A stretch of 5,480 nt of DNA from an uncultured Clostridia bacterium (GCA_947629635.1 CANREO010000071.1:1-5480), one strand, 5' to 3'; shown: positions 1 to 5,480, numbered from the stretch's first letter. Program-made: numbers and translations. Notes: generated by a model from the sequence alone, not told the origin.

Positions 1-180
1 GATAGAATCCTCACAATGAGCGGTGAACAACTCTTGCTCGGTGCAGGCACCGTCACGCACGAGCAGGCAATTGACAAGGCGAAAAGAGAATACAAAAAAT
101 ATCAAGCAAAAACTTTAAGCGATGTCGAAAAAGCATATCTTGATTGTATTGAAGAACTTTCAAAAAAAGACAAAAAGTAG
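1..180 (+). CDS. RhuM-family protein, C-terminal fragment (5' end outside window)
   Basis: This is the last 59 codons of an open frame that enters from the left edge and ends at TAG 178-180. The translation begins DRILTMSGEQLLLGAG and continues with THEQAIDKAKREYKKYQ and then SDVEKAYLDCIEEL. That pattern (a sentence-like 'D.iLt.sGe.lL.gaG.vsh..A...A..EY.kYq....s.vE..yl..i..l') is what I recall as the conserved C-terminal end of the RhuM family (Virulence_RhuM), proteins usually of about 330 residues. Members are widespread in gut bacteria and accessory islands and are named after a Salmonella pathogenicity-island gene; their biochemical role is not settled. The end is highly charged with a Lys-rich tail (KKDKK). 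No start, promoter or N-terminal domain is visible, so whether the gene is intact cannot be judged. It converges on the propeller gene. The family call rests on recognition of the tail alone. Confidence 0.8.
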   Translation, partial: DRILTMSGEQLLLGAGTVTHEQAIDKAKREYKKYQAKTLSDVEKAYLDCIEELSKKDKK

Positions 181-226
181 TTTCGGACATCAAGATAAAT
201 CGGCTATATAATATCGCCACAAATAT

Positions 227-267
227 AAATAAAGAAGTCGAGAGTAAAATCCTCGACCTCTTTATTT
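227..267. terminator. Strong hairpin between convergent genes, probable bidirectional terminator
   Basis: Bases 227-242 pair with 252-267 (AAATAAAGAAGTCGAG against CTCGACCTCTTTATTT), giving a 16-base stem with a single A/C mismatch (236/258) and a 9-base loop. The GC-rich core (GTCGAG/CTCGAC) sits next to the loop and the outer part is A/T. The transcript from either strand therefore ends in a U-rich descending arm: CUUUAUUU on the + strand, and CUUCUUUAUUUAUAUUU on the - strand. It lies 46 bases after the RhuM stop and about 95 bases beyond the propeller stop, as expected of a shared terminator for convergent genes. Confidence 0.7.
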
Positions 268-279
268 GACTCGCTTGAA

Positions 280-331
280 GGTGTATTCCGATAAAAAATT
301 TTGTTTTTTTCGATTCCCTATGAAATACACC
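280..331. repeat. Imperfect nested inverted repeat downstream of propeller gene
   Basis: GGTGTATT (280-287) is a perfect inverted match to AATACACC (324-331). Inside it CGA (289-291) can pair with TCG (310-312), and an A-run (293-297) with a T-run (304-308), leaving a small loop. The two arms are separated by 36 bases and the inner pairing is A/T only. It lies 31 bases beyond the propeller stop codon (which occupies 362-364), so it could be a first, weak terminator or a 3'-end stabilising structure for that mRNA. No U-tract follows the outer arm on either strand, which makes it a poor intrinsic terminator on its own. Confidence 0.35.
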
Positions 332-361
332 CTTTTGCGGAGTTTTTAAATCAAAATTTCT

Positions 362-2788
362 TTATTTTTTATCGACTTCGTCCGACTTTTCGCTCTTGGT
401 TTTTTCGATATTTGCCTTTGTATTGTGTATGGCAAGCATAATCACTATACAGGCGATCGTCACAAATATTGAAAGTACTATGGAGATGATTTGCACCGTA
501 GTTAATCCGCCGACTTGCACCTCCGATTTGCGCATATAGCCGATGACGTCGCCGTGCTTTACAAAGTAGTAAGCTTCGACTTCACCCAGAACTTGCAATC
601 TTGTGCCGTCGACGATCTCTTCAAGAGAGGGGGAAGAATCTGAGGCGTCCGCATAAATGTGCACGATGCCGCCCACTCTGAGGCCCTTCGCTCGCCCTGT
701 TTTTATATCAGCGTCGGGAGGCAGTTCTATATAATTTTCCAGGCTGTCGGAAGCTATAAACAATTGTTTTCCGTCAAGTTCGACGATGGTCCAACGATTG
801 CCGTCGTAATCGGCAACATCGGATATAAGCGTAAGATGCGTTCCTTCTTCGAGCGCGACTCCATTGCTGTCGATATAGGGGAGAGAATATGCCGAGATAG
901 CGCGTTTTGTGACCGCTTTGCCGCTTAGTGCCGCCGGTTCCACGGATTCGAAATTCTCTTTTGGTATTAAAATGAGTTTGCTGCCATAGAGAGCATAACT
1001 TAAAGCAGTATTTTCGGCGGTAGCTCCGTCAAGCACGAGTAAGACGTCAGACGGGGCTGCAAAAACGCTTTCGTATCTGCCGTCGGCGTCGATCGCATAG
1101 GAACTTATTCCTTCTTTAAGGCGTGCGAAATGATGATCATTCGTTGACAGATTCATTTCGGGAGCCGAATAGTCGTCCTCGGTGGTCGCGCTTAAAGTTA
1201 ACTTTCCCACAAAGCATTCGCTTGCGGTAAAATATGCCGTTTTGCCGTCAAGGCATATCGAACTTGCCGTTGCCGTCAGCGTATCGGATTGCAGAGGATA
1301 AATTGCGTCCGCCTGAAGCGCGCTTGCGGTATTTATATACTTTTGAACTTTGTCTTTGTATAGCACGAAAAAGTTGCCTGAGTAGTCCACGGAAAAGTCT
1401 GTTGCCTCTGAAAAATCGGCGTCCAGCGATATCAGTATTTCGCCTAAACTCGAGACGATTTTTATGGCGTCGTCGGTAAGGACGTATATGTTGTTTCCGC
1501 CGTCCGCGCTTGCAAGCCGTTTTGCGTTTTCGATTTTGACAACGGATCGAATAGAACCGTTGAGCATTGTATAGAGGGAGTCTTCGCCCAAAATATATAG
1601 TCTGCCGGCATAGTCTATATCCGAAATTTTTCCGTCAAAATCTATTTTTTGTATTTGACTCATGTCGGTAGAATACAACCCGTCTTCGGTTTGTACGTAT
1701 ATGTTGTTTGCGTCAGCTGTGAGTCGCTTCGGGGAGGAAGGCAGTTCGAGGGTGGTCATAGTCCCTTCGCGCAATATAGCCAATCGATCATTGTTGCCGT
1801 CCGCAACGACGAGCGCTCCGTCGAAATCGACGATGTCTTGCGGCGCGTCGAAATGATTGAGATCATTGCCCGCCATGCTAATCGTATCGGTAAGCTCAAG
1901 ACCTTTCAAATCCGATTTTAAGGTGTATTCGGTGATGCGTTCTCCCTCTATGGCATACAGTTTGTCTTCGAAAGCAGTGAAACTGTCGGGGATTAGGGTA
2001 TGGGTGAATAAGGCGTCGCCGTTTTCCTTGTCTATAGCGACTATATGTTTGCTGTTTTCTACGCTTTCATCGGGGGAAATTTGCGCAAAAATCACTTCGC
2101 CGACAAACGGGGATTGTATGTAAAGCCCGGTCTTGGAGAGCAAAAGAGATGACCTTTGCGTATCGTATACGTTAAATAGCGGAACGCTGTTTTCATCGAA
2201 AGTAAAACTGTAAACTATGCCGTTTTCGGCGGCAATTGCGCCTCGTCCGGCAAAGACCTCTACATTATAAAGGTTGTCGACGCCCAGGGCGACGCTCATA
2301 TTTTCATCGTATATTGTCAGATTGCCGGCAATGTTTTTGGCGTAAAGATAAGTGCCGTCAGAATAAAAATAATATATGTTTTCCGGCGTGTCCAAGGTTT
2401 TGGGTGTCGGAGTGGACATTCTGTCCGATAAATCGAGCGTATAGTAGCTGTCATCGGCAACAATAAAAGCATGATGTCCGATGAGATATATGCCACTTAC
2501 TGACGTAAATTCGAGAGAGTAGCGGTAATTCAGTTCCTCATCGGAACGCACGAAAAGCGCGCCGGTTTGCTTGTCATATACGGCAAGATAGGATCGATTT
2601 ACCGCGATGAATGTGGGTGTAGACGATTGGAAATATCCGCTGTTGGGGAAGACCACGTCAAATGTGTCAAGCGCGTATACGACATTGTTTTTGAAATCGG
2701 CGCAACCGAAAATGCTCGCCGTAAGCAGAAGCATTATTACAAAAATCGACAAAATAAGTCTTAAAGTTGCGCTGTTATATGATTTCAT
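362..2788 (-). CDS. Surface beta-propeller-like protein with tandem SH3-like modules and C-terminal membrane anchor
   Basis: The product is 808 residues from the ATG at 2788. Residues 1-39 form a signal peptide: a short basic start, the hydrophobic stretch LILSIFVIMLLLTASIF, then either a weak lipobox-like SIFGC (Cys29) or a signal peptidase I site after VYA (39). Residues 40 to about 550 are many short strand-turn-strand repeats. These include a PQQ-like AIDKENGDALF (251-261) and an NHL-like stretch FDAPQDIVDFDGALVVADG (313-331), indicating a seven- or eight-bladed propeller, possibly two. Residues 560-612, 627-685 and 705-757 look like three SH3-like units, the first less clear. A single helix (762-787) and a Lys/Glu-rich tail of about 20 residues follow, predicting a type I topology with the propeller outside. 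An in-frame TTG at 2827 would add 13 residues but is the -35 box of the gene's own promoter, so I reject it. No catalytic motif is seen. I do not recognise a named family; binding of wall, peptide or glycan ligands is inferred from the SH3 and propeller folds. Confidence 0.85.
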   Translation of the reverse strand: MKSYNSATLRLILSIFVIMLLLTASIFGCADFKNNVVYALDTFDVVFPNSGYFQSSTPTFIAVNRSYLAVYDKQTGALFVRSDEELNYRYSLEFTSVSGIYLIGHHAFIVADDSYYTLDLSDRMSTPTPKTLDTPENIYYFYSDGTYLYAKNIAGNLTIYDENMSVALGVDNLYNVEVFAGRGAIAAENGIVYSFTFDENSVPLFNVYDTQRSSLLLSKTGLYIQSPFVGEVIFAQISPDESVENSKHIVAIDKENGDALFTHTLIPDSFTAFEDKLYAIEGERITEYTLKSDLKGLELTDTISMAGNDLNHFDAPQDIVDFDGALVVADGNNDRLAILREGTMTTLELPSSPKRLTADANNIYVQTEDGLYSTDMSQIQKIDFDGKISDIDYAGRLYILGEDSLYTMLNGSIRSVVKIENAKRLASADGGNNIYVLTDDAIKIVSSLGEILISLDADFSEATDFSVDYSGNFFVLYKDKVQKYINTASALQADAIYPLQSDTLTATASSICLDGKTAYFTASECFVGKLTLSATTEDDYSAPEMNLSTNDHHFARLKEGISSYAIDADGRYESVFAAPSDVLLVLDGATAENTALSYALYGSKLILIPKENFESVEPAALSGKAVTKRAISAYSLPYIDSNGVALEEGTHLTLISDVADYDGNRWTIVELDGKQLFIASDSLENYIELPPDADIKTGRAKGLRVGGIVHIYADASDSSPSLEEIVDGTRLQVLGEVEAYYFVKHGDVIGYMRKSEVQVGGLTTVQIISIVLSIFVTIACIVIMLAIHNTKANIEKTKSEKSDEVDKK

Positions 2789-2797
2789 AATAATATT

Positions 2798-2827
2798 ATT
2801 ATAACTGTTATAAGTATCAAATGTCAA
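2798..2827 (-). promoter_or_regulatory. Sigma-A-type promoter of the propeller gene
   Basis: On the - strand, TTGACA (2827-2822) is followed after 18 bases by TATAAT (2803-2798); both hexamers are perfect consensus. The -10 ends only 9 bases before the ATG at 2788, so a start about 7 bases downstream of the -10 leaves a leader of roughly 3-4 bases. No Shine-Dalgarno sequence is present between promoter and ATG, consistent with leaderless translation. Confidence 0.8.
2799..2813. promoter_or_regulatory. PerR/Fur-family-like 7-1-7 operator over the propeller -10 box
   Basis: TTATAAC-T-GTTATAA is a perfect palindrome with 7-base arms and a 1-base centre. The B. subtilis Per box is TTATAATnATTATAA, and this site agrees at 12 of the 14 arm positions, differing only in the two innermost symmetric bases. 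It covers five of the six bases of the -10 (2798-2803) and continues into the spacer, so a bound protein would block RNA polymerase. The assignment to PerR rather than Fur, Zur or an unrelated repressor is inference from architecture; the region is AT-rich, which raises the chance of coincidence. Confidence 0.45.
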
Positions 2828-2844
2828 GATTATATGTTTATTGC

Positions 2845-2873
2845 TTGAAATAATCGTCTGTATGTGCTAATAT
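2845..2873 (+). promoter_or_regulatory. Extended -10 promoter of the alpha-CTD/WG gene
   Basis: TTGAAA (2845-2850), a 17-base spacer, then TAATAT (2868-2873) preceded by TGC, which forms an extended -10 (TGnTAATAT). The expected start near 2880 leaves about 10 bases before the ATG at 2890. This promoter is divergent from that of the propeller gene, with 17 bases between the two -35 boxes. Confidence 0.65.
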
Positions 2874-2877
2874 TTAA

Positions 2878-2883
2878 AAAAGG
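2878..2883 (+). promoter_or_regulatory. Ribosome binding site for the alpha-CTD/WG gene
   Basis: AAAAGG is followed by a 6-base gap (TAATTT) and the ATG at 2890, which supports this start. The site overlaps the predicted transcription start, so on the mRNA it would sit at the extreme 5' end. Confidence 0.6.
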
Positions 2884-2889
2884 TAATTT

Positions 2890-3777
2890 ATGGCAAACAA
2901 AAAGTTTTATTACAAAAACAAGGCAAAGTCGTCAAAAGATTCCGCGAAAAAAGTCGCCGACGTCGCGCTTGAAAAATATTCCGCCGATCAACTCGGCATA
3001 GATATACAGTCGTTGGCGCTCTCCGACGCAACGCGTGAGTTGCTTCTCAAAAACGGAATAACTCGCGCCGCAGATTTGGCGCGTCGCACCGAAAAGGATA
3101 TGTATAAGGTGCAAGGGCTCAATAAACGCGCGTTGTTCGAGGTTAAAGACGCTTTGAAAGCCGTAGGAATGACTTTGTGTCCGGATCAAGAGCAAAAACG
3201 GCCCGAAGCGACGCCCAAACAGGCTGCCGCAAAGCAAAGATCCGCAGACCCGAAGCAAAAGAGTCCCGAACCCAAAAAGATTGAGACTAAGGCTCCCGAG
3301 CAGTCCAGATTCGGGCTTGCCGACAGACGCGAGCAAGAAAGGCCCAATGCCAAAAGGCAAAAAGCGCAACCCGAAAAGTTGACTGCTCCTCTTCCCGTCG
3401 AACAGTGGCGCAAAATCATGAAGGGTGGCAAATGGGGATTCAGCGACGGTTTTAAGGTGGTCATTCCTGCAATGTACGACGAGGTGTTTTGCTTTAAAGA
3501 AGGACTTGCGTCCGTCGAAATAGACGAAAAATGCGGTTTTATCGACAGCAATAACGAAGTAATCATTCCTTTTGACTATGACACGGCAATGAGTTTTTCC
3601 GAGGGTTACGCTATGGTCGTAAAAGGGGATAAGTGCGGTTATATAAACAAAAACAACGAGCTTGTCATTCCTTTTGATTTCGACGCCGCTACCCCCTTTG
3701 AGGACGGAGAGGCAAAGGTCAAACAAAACGGCAAGTGGGCCACCATCACCCCCGACGGCAAACTTGTATGGATTTAG
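2890..3777 (+). CDS. RNA polymerase alpha-CTD-like domain fused to WG repeats
   Basis: The product is 295 residues with no signal peptide or membrane segment, so it is cytoplasmic. Residues 1-30 are Lys-rich. Residues 38-97 resemble the helix-hairpin-helix C-terminal domain of RpoA: LLLKNGITRAADLARRTEKD, then MYKVQGLNKRALFEVKDALK and AVGMTL, against the usual 'L...GI.t..dL..RTe.dm.kv..Lgk.sl.Ev...L...Gl.L'. Residues 98-170 are a basic, Pro/Gln/Ala/Lys/Glu-rich linker. Residues 179-295 are three WG (KWG-type) repeats plus a partial fourth with a period of 33-34 residues, each carrying 'G.id..n.viPf.yD.a..F.eG.a.v'. WG repeats are thought to be protein-interaction modules. A real RpoA is about 315 residues with an N-terminal assembly domain that is absent here, so this is not the polymerase subunit. 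Contact positions in the hairpin domain are only partly kept. The start is fixed by an AAAAGG site and a good promoter. Function unknown; an adaptor between nucleic acid or polymerase and a partner protein is a guess. Confidence 0.88.
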   Translation: MANKKFYYKNKAKSSKDSAKKVADVALEKYSADQLGIDIQSLALSDATRELLLKNGITRAADLARRTEKDMYKVQGLNKRALFEVKDALKAVGMTLCPDQEQKRPEATPKQAAAKQRSADPKQKSPEPKKIETKAPEQSRFGLADRREQERPNAKRQKAQPEKLTAPLPVEQWRKIMKGGKWGFSDGFKVVIPAMYDEVFCFKEGLASVEIDEKCGFIDSNNEVIIPFDYDTAMSFSEGYAMVVKGDKCGYINKNNELVIPFDFDAATPFEDGEAKVKQNGKWATITPDGKLVWI

Positions 3778-3836
3778 TTAAATAAGATTTTGCGTTTTTA
3801 AAAAATAACTATACAAATTACAAAATATGTATTATT

Positions 3837-3875
3837 ATATTATGGAGCATAATATTTAACGGTATTATGCTCTAT
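3837..3875. repeat. Overlapping inverted repeats: three alternating TATTATG half-sites
   Basis: TATTATG (3838-3844), CATAATA (3848-3854) and TATTATG (3863-3869) are one heptamer in forward, reverse and forward orientation. The first pair forms an 8-3-8 palindrome (3837-3855). The second pair sits inside a 13-base stem (3842-3854 with 3863-3875, one G-T pair) with an 8-base loop. The two structures exclude each other. The larger hairpin could end transcripts of the alpha-CTD/WG gene, but it lacks a clean U-run; it could equally be an operator or leader structure for the protease, whose ATG lies 26 bases further on. Confidence 0.5.
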
Positions 3876-3901
3876 TATTGAGCAATGGGAAATTTGCGAC
3901 A

Positions 3902-5480
3902 ATGAAGATACATATTAAACGCAAGTTTATTGAAATCATCTTGATGGCAAGCGTTTTCTTGTTGCTGTTTTCTTTATTTTTGTTTCCGAAAACTTCCGAA
4001 ATAGCCGACGCGATCTTGCCATCGGGATATGTGGATACAGTTAAAGGCAATGATTGGTACGTATCAGAAGAATATCTTGATCTTGCCACTGTCAAGAGCA
4101 TAATAAACAGATGGAGATCGAGCGAAATTTTCGATTTTGCATCCGTCGAAAAAGACCCCGTTGTCGTCGCAGTGATAGATACCGGGATAAACTACAATCA
4201 CATACTGTTTACCGGACAATATAACGAAGCCGGCGAAAGCGTCACGACGGGTTATGCGCCTTATGACGTGCTATACAGGGATGCAAATGGAGAACTTATC
4301 GCAAAAAACACTGTCGCAAAATCTTCTTACGATTATTCTGACGTCGATTGGGATATTATGGATGACGTGGGGTCAAAACACGGTACGCATGTCGCAGGTA
4401 TAGTGGCGGCGCTCATTCATGAACTGGATTTAGAGCGATATATAAAGATTATGCCTATAAAGGCAGGCCATCCCGCAGCGAACGGAAGCGGAGGATTGTT
4501 CGGTTTGACTGCGATAAATGATGCAATACGATACGCATTGGAAAACGGGGCCGATGTCGTCAATATGTCCTTCGCCGCCGACAGCTCCGATTACAATGTC
4601 GTGAGCAGCGACATGGCAAAAAGAGCCGTTTTCGTAGCGGCAGCCGGCAACGGCACATCGGTCGTCGGCTCCAGCGGAGGAAGAGACAGCAAAAATTATA
4701 AATTTTATCCGGCAGCGGGCGAAAATGTCATTGGCGTGATGAATTATCAAATAGACAAAAACAACGGGACGATGAGTTTGAACAATTCTTCAAACTATGG
4801 TGCGTCATATAATATTTGCGCTCCGGGCACGGCGATTTGGGCGGCCGACGGCAGTACGGACGACAGATATAAAATGCTTAACGGCACATCTATGGCAGCA
4901 CCCGTCGTCTCATTTGCCGCCGCGCTTATGGAGATGAAATACAGAGCGCTTAGCGGAGGCGGAGATGAAATTTGCTCAAGTACGCAAATAGCCGATATGA
5001 TAAAAGCGGCATATTCAAAAAGTATAGTGAAATCCGGCTATTCGTTGCCTGTGCTTGATATGAAAATGGTTGTGCAGGGGTCAGGCAAGCCGGATGCAAC
5101 GATCATGATCGACGCATCAGCACGCACACAATATCTCGGAAGACTGGGCGAGATAGAGTGTACTCTTGTCAGCATTTTGGATGATATGCAGGGCACGGGC
5201 GATGTGACATGGTATGTAAACGACGCACAGGTCGCAAGAGGATTTACATTCAAATTTAAGCCGCCATCGGCAGTCGGGTCATATATTATTGTCGCACAGT
5301 GGTCCTATACAAATACAGAGGGCTTTGTAGAGTCCATAGAAAAAACCGAGGAGATCCGCGTCGAATATTTGCCCGTAGACGGCCCTACCGTCTCGCAAAT
5401 GAGCTATGTCATAAGCGCGAAAGACGGTGAAATGACAGATATTTGCAAGGTGGCGCAAACATACACTTTGTCAATTCCGG
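3902..5480 (+). CDS. Secreted subtilisin-family (S8) serine protease, 3' end outside window
   Basis: The frame is open from the ATG at 3902 to the edge, 526 codons. Residues 1 to about 38 are a signal peptide: basic MKIHIKRK, hydrophobic IILMASVFLLLFSLFLF, and an ADA cleavage site. The catalytic domain spans roughly 80-390 with all three S8 motifs: Asp93 in VAVIDTGI, His160 in HGTHVAGI, Ser330 in NGTSMAAP. The oxyanion Asn250 is in AAAGNGT, so it should be active. The Asp-His gap is 67 residues against 32 in subtilisin, an insertion of about 35. Only about 45 residues separate the signal peptide from the core, too few for the usual I9 propeptide. From about 397 an Ig-like beta-domain begins (GDVTWYVND, then GSYIIVAQW), probably for substrate or wall binding. 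The ribosome site is weak (GGGA at 3887-3890, 11 bases before ATG). An in-frame TTG at 3878 has no better site. Same strand as the alpha-CTD/WG gene, 124 bases after it; co-transcription is uncertain. Confidence 0.93.
   Translation, partial: MKIHIKRKFIEIILMASVFLLLFSLFLFPKTSEIADAILPSGYVDTVKGNDWYVSEEYLDLATVKSIINRWRSSEIFDFASVEKDPVVVAVIDTGINYNHILFTGQYNEAGESVTTGYAPYDVLYRDANGELIAKNTVAKSSYDYSDVDWDIMDDVGSKHGTHVAGIVAALIHELDLERYIKIMPIKAGHPAANGSGGLFGLTAINDAIRYALENGADVVNMSFAADSSDYNVVSSDMAKRAVFVAAAGNGTSVVGSSGGRDSKNYKFYPAAGENVIGVMNYQIDKNNGTMSLNNSSNYGASYNICAPGTAIWAADGSTDDRYKMLNGTSMAAPVVSFAAALMEMKYRALSGGGDEICSSTQIADMIKAAYSKSIVKSGYSLPVLDMKMVVQGSGKPDATIMIDASARTQYLGRLGEIECTLVSILDDMQGTGDVTWYVNDAQVARGFTFKFKPPSAVGSYIIVAQWSYTNTEGFVESIEKTEEIRVEYLPVDGPTVSQMSYVISAKDGEMTDICKVAQTYTLSIP

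Noticed and set aside
659..2804. Several + strand open frames of 64-90 codons inside the propeller gene
   Set aside because: All lie antisense to a long coherent coding region, show no family resemblance and have no plausible ribosome sites.
2789..2827. Thirteen-codon N-terminal extension of the propeller protein from TTG 2827
   Set aside because: The TTG is part of the -35 hexamer, the extension spans the spacer and -10 box, has no ribosome site, and would place polar residues ahead of a good signal peptide.
2932..3726. 264-codon open frame on the - strand opposite the alpha-CTD/WG gene, plus a shorter one at 3186-3566
   Set aside because: The + strand product has clear domains, promoter and ribosome site; the antisense translations are Phe/Leu/Cys/Gly-rich with no recognisable domain and arise from codon bias.
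3775..3811. TAGTTA...TAACTA inverted repeat with a TTTTTAAAAA centre just after the alpha-CTD/WG stop, considered as a terminator
   Set aside because: The outer arms are only 6 bases with a 25-base gap, no GC in the stem and no U-run after it.
3807..3868. Promoter for the protease gene
   Set aside because: Several -10-like TATTAT or CATAAT hexamers occur in this AT-rich stretch, but none has a convincing -35 at 16-18 bases, so no specific promoter is called.
3865..5253. - strand open frames of 71-106 codons opposite the protease gene
   Set aside because: The + strand carries an uninterrupted subtilase with all catalytic motifs; the antisense frames look random.
1..5480. CRISPR array, tRNA, rRNA, transposase or integration site
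   Set aside because: No regularly spaced direct repeats, cloverleaf, rRNA-like sequence or transposase motifs were seen; the RhuM tail alone is not evidence for a mobile island.

Overview
The window reads like chromosome from an uncultured, Gram-positive-type Bacillota, probably a gut Clostridia lineage. This is inferred from consensus sigma-A-type promoters, AT-rich intergenic DNA, moderate-GC coding sequence, a RhuM-family gene, WG repeats and secreted or membrane-anchored surface proteins. No rRNA, tRNA, CRISPR array or insertion sequence is visible, so the taxonomic placement is weak.

Layout: the last 59 codons of a RhuM-family gene run in from the left on the + strand (1-180). A hairpin-rich convergent intergenic region follows (181-361). 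A large gene on the - strand (362-2788) encodes a surface protein with an N-terminal signal peptide, a beta-propeller-like ectodomain, probably three SH3-like modules, one C-terminal transmembrane helix and a charged cytoplasmic tail. A short divergent promoter region (2789-2889) separates it from a + strand gene (2890-3777). That gene joins a domain resembling the C-terminal domain of the RNA polymerase alpha subunit to a basic low-complexity linker and WG repeats. After a 124-base gap with overlapping inverted repeats, a + strand gene for a secreted subtilisin-family serine protease starts at 3902 and runs off the right edge.

The control DNA is the most informative part. The propeller gene has a near-perfect promoter (TTGACA, 18 bases, TATAAT) only 9 bases before its ATG, so its mRNA should be nearly leaderless. 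A perfect 7-1-7 palindrome resembling a PerR/Fur-family box overlaps the -10 element. The alpha-CTD/WG gene has its own extended -10 promoter facing the other way. Upstream of the protease, one 7-base half-site occurs three times in alternating orientation, so two hairpins compete for the middle copy.

How the genes work together is inference only. A membrane-anchored ectodomain, a cytoplasmic alpha-CTD-like adaptor and a secreted protease could form one envelope-related neighbourhood, but nothing in the sequence proves a shared pathway. The strongest candidates for something undescribed are the alpha-CTD/WG fusion and the PerR-like control of the propeller gene.
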